From contig MHAR01000028.1 of assembly GCA_001803045.1 (NCBI GenBank), positions 1 to 64,000 of the forward strand: DNA of 64,000 bases. The letters run 5' to 3'. Shown here one piece after another: positions 48,860 to 57,432 of this stretch. The notes under the pieces were generated by a model. That model had not been told where the DNA came from. It did not search any database and saw only the letters and a program-made list of their open reading frames with translations. The DNA comes from Ignavibacteria bacterium RIFOXYB12_FULL_35_14. Its GTDB lineage: Bacteria > Bacteroidota > Ignavibacteria > Ignavibacteriales > Ignavibacteriaceae. Position numbers and translations under genes: made by a program. Positions within the stretch are counted from its first letter, which is position 1. Every line of letters starts with the position of its first letter.

Positions 48860-50104
48860 TTAGTATAATAAATATTTTTTGCGTATTTCTTTAAAGTCAT
48901 TCAGTTCAATTTGATAAAACTTAATAATTTCCTCAACCGAAATCTCATCTAAGATTTTTAGTCGAATTGACCTTTCGCCAGTCAGTCTATCAAAAGAATT
49001 ATCTCTAAACTTGAAATCAGTCGAATATAATTTATGAAGAGTTGAAATCAACTTAATTCCAAATTTAACTGACTCAAACTTATTACGATCTGTTATTTTA
49101 ATTTTTACTCCGTAACAATTTTCATTTTTATATTTGGGATTAATCGCAACACCAGGAATTTCAATTGGAGTAAATGAAATTGGTTCGAAATTAATACCTT
49201 CGACACTTTGCTTGTTTAATTCTTGAACTAACTCTCTTGAATTTATGAATGGAGCACCAACAGTTAGAAAAGGCGAATCGGTTCCTCTGCCTTCTGAAAT
49301 GTTAGTCCCTTCTATTAAGCAAGTTCCAGGATACGCAATTGCGGCATCAAGCGACGGAATATTTGGTGATGGCTTTATCCATGAGGATTGAAAGCTGTCA
49401 TAAAATAAATTCCGATCCCAATTTTTCATCTTAATAATCTTCAGATCAACTTTAAGATTATTGCCAATTAACCTTTCGCCAACAAAGTATTGCGCAAGCT
49501 CACCAACAGTCATTCCGTGAGTAATTGGTATCGGTGCAATTCCCACAAAAGAATTTAGTTTAGGTTTTCGAATTGGTCCATCAACATAAATTCCATTTAT
49601 AGGATTAGGCCTATCTAAAACTATTAAGCGGATATTGTTTTCTGCTGCTGCTTGAACAATATAAAACAATGTTGAAATGTAAGTGTAGAATCTTGCGCCA
49701 ACATCTTGAATGTCGAAAACCAGAACTTCTACGTCCTTAAGCATTTCTTTTGTTGGTTTTCTATCTTTACCATAAAGGGAGTATACCGGTATTCCAGTTT
49801 TTGAGTCAATTCCATTTTCAATTGTCGATCCAGCCGCATTATCTCCACGAATGCCATGCTCAGGTCCGAAGAGTGCGTTAATCTTTATTTCTTTTAACGA
49901 ATACAGTGTATCAACCAAATGTACTCCATTTGATAAAACTGCGGTATGATTTGTGACTACTCCTAATTTTTTGTTTTTGATGTGATGGAGATATTCTGAT
50001 ATCAATTGGTCTGCACCGAATTGGAAATCACTTTCATTCTGTGCTTGGCAAATAGGATTTAATGCCAGCAGTAAATTAATAATAAGAATAAAAAGTAATT
50101 TCAT
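48860..50104 (-). CDS. namZ: DUF1343 protein, NamZ-like exo-beta-N-acetylmuramidase
   Basis: Predicted 414 residues with signal peptide 1-21. The conserved core of DUF1343/GH171 is present: KLGVVTNHTAVLSNGVHLVD, FGPEHGIRGDNAAG, VEVLVFDIQDVGARFYTYIST, LDRPNPINGIYVDGP, GMTVGELAQYF and GTNISEGRGTDSPF. The characterised member (Bacillus NamZ) releases terminal MurNAc from peptidoglycan fragments. Here it may act in cell wall recycling in the periplasm. Gene name by family only; specificity not tested. Confidence 0.82.
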   Translation of the reverse strand: MKLLFILIINLLLALNPICQAQNESDFQFGADQLISEYLHHIKNKKLGVVTNHTAVLSNGVHLVDTLYSLKEIKINALFGPEHGIRGDNAAGSTIENGIDSKTGIPVYSLYGKDRKPTKEMLKDVEVLVFDIQDVGARFYTYISTLFYIVQAAAENNIRLIVLDRPNPINGIYVDGPIRKPKLNSFVGIAPIPITHGMTVGELAQYFVGERLIGNNLKVDLKIIKMKNWDRNLFYDSFQSSWIKPSPNIPSLDAAIAYPGTCLIEGTNISEGRGTDSPFLTVGAPFINSRELVQELNKQSVEGINFEPISFTPIEIPGVAINPKYKNENCYGVKIKITDRNKFESVKFGIKLISTLHKLYSTDFKFRDNSFDRLTGERSIRLKILDEISVEEIIKFYQIELNDFKEIRKKYLLY

Positions 50105-50133
50105 TTTGAATTTGTTTTTAGATAAACGAATAA

Positions 50134-50155
50134 AACTGGGAATAACAAACCCAGT
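50134..50155 (-). terminator. Probable terminator downstream of ndk
   Basis: Read on the minus strand, ACTGGG and CCCAGT (arms at 50150-50155 and 50135-50140) enclose a nine-base loop and are followed by TTTTATT. One arm is also part of the longer hairpin at 50151-50189, so the two structures exclude each other. Confidence 0.45.
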
Positions 50156-50192
50156 TCCTCAAGATGTGAGTGTTGGTTCTAGGAACTGGATT
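50149..50192. repeat. Interspersed inverted repeat, copy 1 (3-prime of ndk)
   Basis: CCAGTTCCT (50151-50159) pairs with AGGAACTGG (50181-50189), separated by 21 bases. The unit resembles the one at 50712-50757 in both arms, the CTCA after the first arm, and overall length, suggesting two members of one repeat family flanking ndk. Confidence 0.6.
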
Positions 50193-50208
50193 TATGATGA
50201 CTAAAATG

Positions 50209-50625
50209 TTAAATAAGCTCTTGTGTCGAAAAGAAATGTGCAATTTCAATCTCTGCATTATCATCCGAGTCTGAACCATGTACAGCATTTTCTGCTTTAT
50301 CTTTTGCATATAATTTTCTTACGGTGCCTTCGTCGGCTTGAGTTGGATCAGTAGCCCCAATTAATTTTCTAAATTCAGTAACAGCATTTTCTTTTTCCAA
50401 TGCCATTGGAATACAATGTCCTGAAGTCATGTACTCAACAAGATCATTATAAAATGCACGATCCTTGTGGATAAAATAAAATACTTTTGCAGATTCCTTT
50501 GTCATCTTAATCATTTTCATACCTTTAATTTTGAAACCGGCTTGCAGAATCATTTTAATAATATCGCCGATATGATTCTTTCTAACCGAATCGGGCTTGA
50601 GTATTGCTAAAGTTCTATTTCCCAA
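50209..50625 (-). CDS. ndk: Nucleoside diphosphate kinase
   Basis: Equilibrates nucleoside di- and triphosphates through a phosphohistidine. Predicted 138 residues, the usual length. [19 protein letters not shown] opens the protein; [13 protein letters not shown] and the active-site [20 protein letters not shown] (catalytic His of VHGSD) are conserved. Flanked by two copies of an inverted repeat. Transcribed alone or with the NamZ-like gene after a 104-base gap. Confidence 0.96.
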   Translation of the reverse strand: MGNRTLAILKPDSVRKNHIGDIIKMILQAGFKIKGMKMIKMTKESAKVFYFIHKDRAFYNDLVEYMTSGHCIPMALEKENAVTEFRKLIGATDPTQADEGTVRKLYAKDKAENAVHGSDSDDNAEIEIAHFFSTQELI

Positions 50626-50711
50626 TTTGTACCTCTGTTGTTTAAAAATATTCTGAGAATCAGTTTTGATTTATCTATCTTAAGAAATTAGATGAGTCAT
50701 CGTTTAAACAA

Positions 50712-50757
50712 ACCTAGTTTCTCACGATACATGGTACTGTTCAAAGAAACTGGGTCT
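50712..50757. repeat. Interspersed inverted repeat, copy 2 (5-prime of ndk)
   Basis: CCTAGTTTCT and AGAAACTGGG (about 50713-50722 and 50744-50753) form a ten-base stem with one G-T pair. Sequence and spacing resemble copy 1 at 50149-50192. Lies between sucD and ndk. Confidence 0.6.
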
Positions 50758-50769
50758 TTAATTACCTGA

Positions 50770-51756
50770 CTATCTCTTTTTACTTTCTACTTTTTGTTTT
50801 ATGGCTTTACTTTTTTTAGAAATAACCTTCACTTTTTTAAATGTCTTAACTTTCCTTGCCGGAGCAGCTTTTTTGGATTGCAGTTTCTCAATTGCTTTCA
50901 ACATTGTTGTTCCAATTTCTGCCGGGCTTTCAACTACATGAATTCCCGCCTTTTTCATCGCCTCCATTTTTTCTGCTGCGGTTCCTTTTCCTCCCGAAAT
51001 AATTGCACCTGCGTGTCCCATTCTTCTCCCCGGAGGCGCAGTTCTTCCGGCAATGAATCCAACAATAGGCTTCTTAACATTTTTCTTGATAAACTCGGCA
51101 GCTTGTTCTTCAGCCGTACCGCCAATTTCTCCAATCATTACCATTCCTTTAGTTTCAGTATCATTGTTAAAAAGTTTAATTATATCCGTGAAGTTGGAAC
51201 CGATCACAGGATCACCGCCGATTCCAACGCAAGTTGATTGTCCTAATCCAACATCGGTTAATTGTTTTACAGCTTCGTAAGTTAAAGTTCCACTTCGGGA
51301 AACAACACCAATTTTTCCTTCATGGTGAATAAATCCAGGCATGATTCCAATTTTAGCTTTGCCCGGAGAAATAATTCCAGGACAGTTAGGCCCAATCAAT
51401 CTCACATCTTTATTACGAATTGAATTGTATACGCGAATCATATCACGGGTGGGAATTCCTTCAGTTATACAAACTATTACTTTTATTCCTGCTCCTGCCG
51501 CTTCGAGAATTGCATCTGCAGCAAATGCCGGAGGGACAAAGATCGCTGATGTGTTGGCTTTCTTTTCCTTCACGGCTTCTTCAACGGTGTTGTAAATAGG
51601 AATTATATTGTTGAAAAGAGTACCGCCTTTTCCTGGAGTTACTCCCGCGACTACTTTCGTTCCATATTCAATCATCTGCTGAGTATGAAAAGAACCTTCA
51701 TCACCGGTAATTCCCTGAACTACTAATTTTGTATTTTTATCAACTAAAATGCTCAT
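50770..51756 (-). CDS. sucD: Succinyl-CoA synthetase alpha subunit with lysine-rich C-terminal tail
   Basis: Converts succinyl-CoA to succinate with substrate-level phosphorylation, together with SucC. Predicted 328 residues. [16 protein letters not shown] and [14 protein letters not shown] form the CoA-binding domain; [20 protein letters not shown] contains the active-site phosphohistidine. The catalytic core normally ends near [12 protein letters not shown] (about 290); about 35 further residues follow, nearly all Lys, Arg, Ala and Val ([19 protein letters not shown]-like). The tail is unusual for the family. sucC is not in this window. Succinyl-CoA ties it loosely to the mutase at 40562. 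Confidence 0.94.
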   Translation of the reverse strand: MSILVDKNTKLVVQGITGDEGSFHTQQMIEYGTKVVAGVTPGKGGTLFNNIIPIYNTVEEAVKEKKANTSAIFVPPAFAADAILEAAGAGIKVIVCITEGIPTRDMIRVYNSIRNKDVRLIGPNCPGIISPGKAKIGIMPGFIHHEGKIGVVSRSGTLTYEAVKQLTDVGLGQSTCVGIGGDPVIGSNFTDIIKLFNNDTETKGMVMIGEIGGTAEEQAAEFIKKNVKKPIVGFIAGRTAPPGRRMGHAGAIISGGKGTAAEKMEAMKKAGIHVVESPAEIGTTMLKAIEKLQSKKAAPARKVKTFKKVKVISKKSKAIKQKVESKKR

Positions 51757-51827
51757 GAAATTTTCCTTTAACTGAATAAAATTTTGAAGACAAAAATAAG
51801 GAAATTATTCAGAAGTATAAACCGAAT

Positions 51828-52337
51828 CTAAGCTATAACTTTATAACCGATAAGATGTAAAACTTCCGTATCGCCCATTTTGAAAGGTTCTTCTTCGACG
51901 AACTGAAAGCCAATTTTTTTATACCATTCAAGTGCTTTAACATTATCCTTCATTACACCAAGCCAAACCTTCTCATACTTTAATTTTGCTGCAATTTCTT
52001 CAGCTTTCACTAAGAGTTTCTTACCAATTCCGTACCCTTGTAATTCCGGAAGAACATAAAGTGAGGAAATAAAAAATTTATCTCTCAATTCGTCATTAAA
52101 TAGTTTCATCCATCCAACAGATTTGTTTTCGATCTCTGCTAAAATTCCCATTACCAGATGATTGTCAAATAGTTCGAGCAGTTTAGCTTCGCCATAATAA
52201 TTTTCGAGATGAGTGATGATGTCTTTTTCGGGAATGAAATTGTAAGCGTCTTTCCAGGTTACAAGTAAAATATTTCTTACGGTTTGGAAATCTTCTTTAG
52301 TCCAGTTACGCAGAGATATTTTAGGAATGGATTTCAT
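51828..52337 (-). CDS. GNAT-family N-acetyltransferase
   Basis: Predicted 169 residues. N-terminal ISLRNWTKEDFQTVRNILLVTW, then the acetyl-CoA-binding core LYVLPELQGYGIGKKLLVKAEEIA (motif A, QxxGxGxK/R) and C-terminal VKALEWYKKIGFQFVEEE are diagnostic of GNAT. Target, protein or small molecule, unknown. Its start overlaps the end of gatA by 17 bases, so it is translated after it. Confidence 0.85.
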   Translation of the reverse strand: MKSIPKISLRNWTKEDFQTVRNILLVTWKDAYNFIPEKDIITHLENYYGEAKLLELFDNHLVMGILAEIENKSVGWMKLFNDELRDKFFISSLYVLPELQGYGIGKKLLVKAEEIAAKLKYEKVWLGVMKDNVKALEWYKKIGFQFVEEEPFKMGDTEVLHLIGYKVIA

Positions 52338-53748
52338 TCAAAATAGAATTTGCCGCCTGAAAGAGTTTCGCTTCCTCAAATTGATTTGCAAGAAGCTGCA
52401 AGCCAATCGGTAAGTTGTATGAATCTTTTCCAATTGGAATGCTGATTCCCGGAATGCCGGCAAGATTTGCCGAAGTTGTGTAAATATCGCTTAAGTACAT
52501 TTGCAAAGGATCGTTTGACTTTTCCCCGATTTTAAATGCAGTCGTTGGAGTGGTTGGAGTAAGAATAACATCAACTTGTTTGAATGCTTCGTCAAAATCA
52601 TTTTTAATTAATCTGCGAACTTTTTGTGCCTTGCGATAATAAGCATCATAATAACCAGCAGAAAGTACATAAGTGCCAAGCATAATTCTTCTTTTCACTT
52701 CACTGCCGAATCCCTTAGACCTTGATTTTTTATACATGCTTGATAGTGCATCGAATTCATCCGAACGGTATCCGAAGCGTGTTCCATCATATCGTGCTAA
52801 GTTGGAAGATGCTTCTGCCGTTGTGAGTAAATAGTAAGTGGCAATTGTGTACTCGGTGTGAGGAAGGGAAATGTCAATTATCTCAAATCCATTTATTTTT
52901 AATTTAGAAATTGCATTTTCGATTGCTGTGCGAATATCAGATGCTAAACCTTCACCGAAATATTCTTTTGGAATTCCAATTTTTAGTTTATCACTTTGAT
53001 CGAGTCTTGTCGAATAGAATGGGACAGGAAGATCAGAACTTGTCGAATCTTTTTCATCTTTGCCTGAGATTGTTTCAAGAATCATAGCGGCATCGTGAAT
53101 ATTATTTGCAAAAGGTCCAATTGAATCGAAGGAAGAAGCAAAGGCAGTCAGTCCAAAACGGGATACTCTCCCATAAGTCGGTTTTAAACCAATCACACCG
53201 CAAAATGCAGCAGGTTGGCGAATTGATCCTCCGGTATCAGTTCCAAGTGCCGCATCACATAGTTCTGCTGCAACTGCTGCTGCTGAACCACCGCTTGAAC
53301 CGCCGGGAACTCGTTCTGTATCGACAGGATTTCGAACCGGACCAAATACTGAATTTTCATTTGATGAACCCATTGCAAATTCATCACAATTAGTCTTCCC
53401 GATTATTATTGCATCTTCGTCAATAAGTTTTTGAACAGCCGTTGCAGTGTATATCGAAGTGAAATTTTTAAGAATGTTTGATGAGCAGGTTGTTTTGTGA
53501 TCTTTTAGCTGCAAAACATCCTTCACTGCGATAACAAGTCCGGCTAATTTACCGTGCTTCCCATCTTTAATCTTTTGTTGAATTAACTCAGCTTGCTGAA
53601 TAGCTTCTTGCTCAAAAACCTCGTTAAAAGCGTTGAGATGAGAATGGTCAGAGATTCTTTTAAGAAAATGCTTCACATTTTCTTTAAGGGATAGTTTCCC
53701 CGAAATAATTTGTTTTAGCTTTTCTGAGTGATTTTTGTAATGATGCAA
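52321..53748 (-). CDS. gatA: Asp/Glu-tRNA amidotransferase subunit A
   Basis: Amidase subunit that makes Gln-tRNA or Asn-tRNA from the misacylated form. Predicted 475 residues. The amidase signature is clear: IAVKDVLQLKDHKTTCSS with the catalytic Lys, GKTNCDEFAMGSSNENSVFG, VPGGSSGGSAAAVAA and DTGGSIRQPAAF containing the Ser-cisSer-Lys triad. C-terminal NLAGIPGISIPIG is also typical. gatB and gatC are not in the window; in this lineage they are often elsewhere. Confidence 0.95.
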   Translation of the reverse strand: MHHYKNHSEKLKQIISGKLSLKENVKHFLKRISDHSHLNAFNEVFEQEAIQQAELIQQKIKDGKHGKLAGLVIAVKDVLQLKDHKTTCSSNILKNFTSIYTATAVQKLIDEDAIIIGKTNCDEFAMGSSNENSVFGPVRNPVDTERVPGGSSGGSAAAVAAELCDAALGTDTGGSIRQPAAFCGVIGLKPTYGRVSRFGLTAFASSFDSIGPFANNIHDAAMILETISGKDEKDSTSSDLPVPFYSTRLDQSDKLKIGIPKEYFGEGLASDIRTAIENAISKLKINGFEIIDISLPHTEYTIATYYLLTTAEASSNLARYDGTRFGYRSDEFDALSSMYKKSRSKGFGSEVKRRIMLGTYVLSAGYYDAYYRKAQKVRRLIKNDFDEAFKQVDVILTPTTPTTAFKIGEKSNDPLQMYLSDIYTTSANLAGIPGISIPIGKDSYNLPIGLQLLANQFEEAKLFQAANSILNEIHS

Positions 53749-53871
53749 TAATTTATACGCTTAGTTATTTGTTCAATTTCAAAATATCTAAAAATATCCT
53801 CTGTATATAAATATAAATAATCCCCAAGTGTTTAGTCTAATGGGCTTTTTACTCCAAGTCCATAGATAGTT

Positions 53872-54060
53872 CTATTTCTTCTCGTCAGTAGGTTTATCTG
53901 TCGTTTTTATTTCATCCTCAACATCTTTCAAACCCTTTTTAAATTCGCTCATTCCTTTACCAATACCGCGAGCAAGCTCAGGAATTTTCTTTGCTCCAAA
54001 AAGCAGAAGAATAACAAGCACGATGAGAATTATCTCAGTAGCGCCAAGATTTCCAAACAT
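53872..54060 (-). CDS. tatA: Twin-arginine translocase subunit TatA/TatE
   Basis: Predicted 62 residues: a short periplasmic start [10 protein letters not shown], one membrane helix ([20 protein letters not shown] with the FGxKKxPEL hinge), then an amphipathic helix [15 protein letters not shown] and an acidic tail. Forms the pore for folded proteins with TatC, which is not in this window. It lies eight bases after purQ on the same strand. Confidence 0.93.
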   Translation of the reverse strand: MFGNLGATEIILIVLVILLLFGAKKIPELARGIGKGMSEFKKGLKDVEDEIKTTDKPTDEKK

Positions 54061-54068
54061 GTTTTACC

Positions 54069-54767
54069 TCAGTTAAAAATATTTTTAGCTAATGAATTAA
54101 AAATTAATGAACCGTCTGTTTTCCCTAATATTTTGCTGCTGCATCTTTCGGGATGCGGCATCATTCCAAGCACATTGCCTCTCTTATTAATAATTCCCGC
54201 AATATTCATCACTGAACCGTTGGTATTAAAAGCTTCCAAACTTTCACCATCTTTTGAAGAGTATTGAAAAACTATCTGGTTATTTTCTTCAAGAGAATTT
54301 AATGTGTCTTTATCAGCGAAATAATTTCCATCACCATGTGCAATCGGAACTTTAATTGTCTTCACATTTTCAATTCCTTTTGTGAAAACGGTATCTTTAT
54401 TTCTGACGGAAAGATAAACATCTTTGCAGATAAATTGTAGAGACTTATTTTTCAACATACAGCCAGGTAATAATCCGGCTTCTAAAAGAATTTGGAAGCC
54501 GTTGCATATTCCAAAAACATAACCGCCCTTTTCAGCAAAGTTAAAGACCGAATCCATGATGTGGGAAAACCTGGCAATTGCACCTGTTCTTAAATAATCA
54601 CCATAGGAAAACCCGCCAGGAAGAATAATCACATCGCAATTTTGAATGTACGTGTCTTTGTGCCAAAGAAAAACAGCATCATAGTTCAAAATTTTTTTAA
54701 TTACATAGTATGCATCGTGATCGCAGTTGGAACCTGGAAATACTACTATTCCAAATTTAGGTTTCAT
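54069..54767 (-). CDS. purQ: Phosphoribosylformylglycinamidine synthase, glutaminase subunit
   Basis: Supplies ammonia from glutamine for FGAM synthesis in the purine pathway, in complex with PurS and PurL. Predicted 232 residues. FGIVVFPGSNCDHDAYYVIK, ILPGGFSYGDYLRTGAIAR, GICNGFQILLEAGLLPG with the nucleophile Cys, and C-terminal MMPHPER with the His-Glu pair are all present. Overlaps purS by four bases. purL is not in the window. Confidence 0.96.
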   Translation of the reverse strand: MKPKFGIVVFPGSNCDHDAYYVIKKILNYDAVFLWHKDTYIQNCDVIILPGGFSYGDYLRTGAIARFSHIMDSVFNFAEKGGYVFGICNGFQILLEAGLLPGCMLKNKSLQFICKDVYLSVRNKDTVFTKGIENVKTIKVPIAHGDGNYFADKDTLNSLEENNQIVFQYSSKDGESLEAFNTNGSVMNIAGIINKRGNVLGMMPHPERCSSKILGKTDGSLIFNSLAKNIFN

Positions 54768-55015
54768 TCCACTTCTTCAAGAGAAAATTCGTAATCCTCC
54801 ATTATTGGATTGGCAAGAAGTTTTTTGCAATAATCATTCACTTCTTTTTCCGCATCAATTTTATTTTCTGCATCAACGCTAAACTCAATGTATTTTCCTA
54901 TTCTGGTATCTTTAATATTTGTCAGCCCTAATAGTTCTGCTCCTTTTTCAACAGCTTTTCCCTGCGGATCGAGGATTGAGGGTCGTCTTTTAATAATTAC
55001 TTTCGCTTTGAACAT
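54764..55015 (-). CDS. purS: Phosphoribosylformylglycinamidine synthase subunit PurS
   Basis: Predicted 83 residues, the structural subunit bridging PurL and PurQ. KAKVIIKRRPSILDPQGKAV and LGLTNIKDTRIGKYIEFSV are the family core, and NPIMEDYEFSLEE the end. The ATG of purQ lies at its stop, showing translational coupling. A 220-base region with three inverted repeats precedes it. Confidence 0.94.
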   Translation of the reverse strand: MFKAKVIIKRRPSILDPQGKAVEKGAELLGLTNIKDTRIGKYIEFSVDAENKIDAEKEVNDYCKKLLANPIMEDYEFSLEEVE

Positions 55016-55061
55016 TTTGTTGAGATTAGTTATTTGTTTTAGTTAAATAATTCCACTTTGT

Positions 55062-55094
55062 GGGCTATCCAAAGGATTCCTTCGGAAAAGCCCA
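55062..55094. repeat. REP-like hairpin A
   Basis: TGGGCT (55062-55067) pairs with AGCCCA (55089-55094), with an inner imperfect stem TCCAAAG (55069-55075) / CTTCGGA (55080-55086). First of three inverted repeats between purS and pssA. Confidence 0.55.
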
Positions 55095-55113
55095 AATAAA
55101 TCATAGGATCTGC

Positions 55114-55139
55114 TAACCCCAGCTTTAAAGCTGGGGTTA
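55114..55139. repeat. Perfect 26-base palindrome (REP-like element B)
   Basis: Each half contains ACCCCAGCTTT or its complement; the centre is between 55126 and 55127 and every one of the 13 pairs matches. It has no loop, so could be a dimeric protein site or the extruded end of a REP element. No T-run follows, which argues against a terminator. Confidence 0.7.
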
Positions 55140-55159
55140 AACAGTGGACAGCGATCATT

Positions 55160-55173
55160 TGGACTTTAGTCCA
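55160..55173. repeat. Short inverted repeat C
   Basis: TGGACT (55160-55165) and AGTCCA (55168-55173) flank TT. Lies 20 bases from palindrome B and is probably part of the same composite repeat. Confidence 0.5.
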
Positions 55174-55236
55174 TCATAAATTTGTAATTTCACTTTATCC
55201 TTTCTGATCATTCTCCCGAATGTGATTTCCTTAAAC

Positions 55237-55959
55237 TTATTTTATCCACTGTTTTGATAAGTTGTAAACATGTCGAAAAATACCAAATACGAGTATGAAA
55301 ACAAAAATGTAGAACAGAGCTTTACCCTTTGTAATAAGCATTGTAATGAATGCCAGCACCAAGAAGATTGACGTTGCAGGTTTTTCCTTAAAGCCGCTGA
55401 TACTTAAGGTTGGAAGAGTGTCATACTTAATTTTACTTACCATCAAAATTGATAAGAGAATTACGAGCGGAATGATCAACTGAGCATAAAATTGTGAAAA
55501 TCCTTCGCCGTCTTTGTAGAAGGTTAACATGAATGATGTTAAAATAATTGCCGCTGTTGGGATTGGTAATCCTCTGAAGAATTTTTTATCAAAGCCAACT
55601 AATTGGACGTTAAATCTTGCAAGCCGGAAACCGCCGGCAATTAATAACAAAGAGCTGATTAGCACGCCCCAAACATCATACTGAATTAGATAAGCGCTGT
55701 AAATCAAAAAAGCTGGAGCAGTTCCAAAGCTAACAATGTCCGAGAGTGAATCGAGTTCAACTCCAAACTCACTTGCTGAATTTGTTAAACGAGCGACTAG
55801 ACCATCGAACATATCGAAGATTGCGGCTATAATTATGAGCCATGCGGCATAATAATATTTTTGCTGGCTGGTGTTTATGATGGAAAGAAAACCGCAGAAC
55901 ATATTCATTGCGGTGAATAGATTCGGTATTACTGAAGGTGTGAAACGATATTTAATCAT
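55237..55959 (-). CDS. pssA: CDP-diacylglycerol-serine O-phosphatidyltransferase
   Basis: Makes phosphatidylserine, the precursor of phosphatidylethanolamine. Predicted 240 residues, about seven membrane helices. The CDP-alcohol phosphatidyltransferase motif DGLVARLTNSASEFGVELDSLSD (Asp residues binding metal; DGxxAR...G...D...D) is intact. Overlaps psd by one base; the two encode successive steps. Located at the inner membrane. Confidence 0.94.
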   Translation of the reverse strand: MIKYRFTPSVIPNLFTAMNMFCGFLSIINTSQQKYYYAAWLIIIAAIFDMFDGLVARLTNSASEFGVELDSLSDIVSFGTAPAFLIYSAYLIQYDVWGVLISSLLLIAGGFRLARFNVQLVGFDKKFFRGLPIPTAAIILTSFMLTFYKDGEGFSQFYAQLIIPLVILLSILMVSKIKYDTLPTLSISGFKEKPATSIFLVLAFITMLITKGKALFYIFVFILVFGIFRHVYNLSKQWIK

Positions 55960-56612
55960 TATTTGGTTTGATGCTCGAATAAAATTGTCTCGCCGGCTTT
56001 TGCAATTTGATTCATAGCGACGTTAATTTTCCAATCGCTTGAAACAATTACATCAACACGGCTTCCAAATTTAATCATTCCAAATCTTTTCCCAATTTGT
56101 ACAGAATCGCCTTCTTTGATTTCGTAGACAATTCTTCGTGCAACAAATCCGGCTACCTGCATGAAGAAAACTCTACCATACTTGCTTTCAATTCCAAATT
56201 CAGATCGCTCATTTCTTTCGGACGCTTTTTCCTCAAAAGCCATGATGTAATCACCTTGATGATATTTAACATAGGTTACTAAACCGTCAATCGGAATTCG
56301 ATTTACATGAACATTAAGCGGAGACATGAAGATTGAGATTTGCTTTGCGGGTCCATTTACAAATTTCTTATCTTCAAAATCCTTAATAATAATAATCTTT
56401 CCATCGGCAGGGGAAACGACAACATTATCTTTGTTAGGTGTGTTTCTCTCCGGATCACGGAAAAAATTTATTGCGAATATAAAAAATAAAATTGGTAGAA
56501 TAATAAGAAGAGCTTTTAAGAAATTATTCTGAACAATAAAGCTAATCACAATTAACAAAAAGGCTATAATGGCAATTACTCCGAGCGTGGAATATCCGTA
56601 TTTAGTAATCAT
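55959..56612 (-). CDS. psd: Phosphatidylserine decarboxylase (short, archaeal-type)
   Basis: Decarboxylates phosphatidylserine to phosphatidylethanolamine through a pyruvoyl group. Predicted 217 residues with one or two N-terminal membrane helices, conserved VVSPADGKI, SIFMSPLNVHVNRIPIDG with catalytic His, and the self-cleavage site FGSRVDV near residue 185, where Ser becomes pyruvoyl. Length fits the short class. Coupled with pssA. The divergent PurC-fold gene lies two bases upstream. Confidence 0.94.
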   Translation of the reverse strand: MITKYGYSTLGVIAIIAFLLIVISFIVQNNFLKALLIILPILFFIFAINFFRDPERNTPNKDNVVVSPADGKIIIIKDFEDKKFVNGPAKQISIFMSPLNVHVNRIPIDGLVTYVKYHQGDYIMAFEEKASERNERSEFGIESKYGRVFFMQVAGFVARRIVYEIKEGDSVQIGKRFGMIKFGSRVDVIVSSDWKINVAMNQIAKAGETILFEHQTK

Positions 56613-56614
56613 TT

Positions 56615-57289
56615 TTAGGCAATCAAACGGTTATGTAAATAATCAGTATAGTGTGTAATTGATGATGCTGAATGCAAATTATAGGGATCAATAGCGCTAT
56701 GGTTTTTATCCAATGGGATTACTTTCAAGCTGTTTGGCGTGAAGTCATCAATCAAATAAATTTTGTCTTCTATCTTTCCGAAATAACATGAAACTTCGGC
56801 AAGGGTTGAGTTTCTTCTTGCAAAATATGATTTAAGAATTGCATTTACTTTTAAACAAATCCGGTTAATTATTTTTATGTCTTCTATCGTACACAAATTA
56901 AAAGTAATCAAATGACTTTCGGATATAATAGAATTTTTATCATTGCTGTAGTGATATTCAAAAAGGGGAAGTGTTAGCGGTTCACTTTCTTTCTTACCAA
57001 ATATTTTTGCGATTCGCTTATCACATAAATTTAAGATTTTTATGTAAAAGTCAAGCTTATCATGCTTTAAATATCTTAATGAATTTTTATTGTAAGCTTT
57101 AATAAAAGCTATCGGCAATTGATATTCCTTTAAGTATTCAAGAAAAAATGAATTGATGGCAACGAGCTTCGCTCCAAGTCCCTTACATTTTATTTTACTT
57201 TTTCCATCAGCGGAAAACGAATCTGAATAATGATGAAGAATATGATTGTTATCTAAAAGAGTAATCGTTTTAGAGCTACCGTTATTCAT
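56615..57289 (-). CDS. Divergent PurC (SAICAR synthetase)-fold protein lacking the RNxxAGS motif
   Basis: Predicted 224 residues. The order of blocks matches PurC: SDSFSADGKSKIKCKGLGAK (about 22-41; E. coli NDTSAGDG...KG), NSFFLEYLKEYQLPIAFIK, LPLFEYHYSNDKN, KVNAILKSYFARRNSTLAEV and FGKIEDKIYLIDDFTPNSLK. However, the signature VRNRAAGSLVKR is replaced by IKILNLCDKRIAKIF, VDFKLEFG by AEVSCYFG and GDEFSPD by IDDFTPN, so several ATP/substrate residues are lost. Either a very divergent working PurC or a paralogue with another role. It is two bases upstream of psd and near purSQ. Homology is by eye but spans the whole length. Confidence 0.55.
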   Translation of the reverse strand: MNNGSSKTITLLDNNHILHHYSDSFSADGKSKIKCKGLGAKLVAINSFFLEYLKEYQLPIAFIKAYNKNSLRYLKHDKLDFYIKILNLCDKRIAKIFGKKESEPLTLPLFEYHYSNDKNSIISESHLITFNLCTIEDIKIINRICLKVNAILKSYFARRNSTLAEVSCYFGKIEDKIYLIDDFTPNSLKVIPLDKNHSAIDPYNLHSASSITHYTDYLHNRLIA

Positions 57290-57356
57290 ATTTTCTTATG
57301 GTTTGTTGGATAGTAAAAATCATTTTTATAAGGTGCTTATAATTAGATTTAAGAAA

Positions 57357-57385
57357 TTTACTTCAATATATTATATTTGTACAAT
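57357..57385 (+). promoter_or_regulatory. Possible promoter of ybaB-recR
   Basis: TTTACT (57357-57362) and TACAAT (57380-57385) with a 17-base spacer resemble sigma-70 boxes; TATATTTG at 57372-57379 would also fit the Bacteroidetes -7 box TAnnTTTG. They lie 47 bases before the ybaB start in an AT-rich divergent gap. Confidence 0.35.
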
Positions 57386-57432
57386 AATAAAAATAATAAG
57401 CTTAATAAGAATTTAACATTATAGGAGGAATT

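Noticed and set aside
50118-50309. 63-residue minus-strand frame overlapping the end of ndk
   Set aside because: Runs through the ndk coding end and the hairpin repeat in a different register; shadow.
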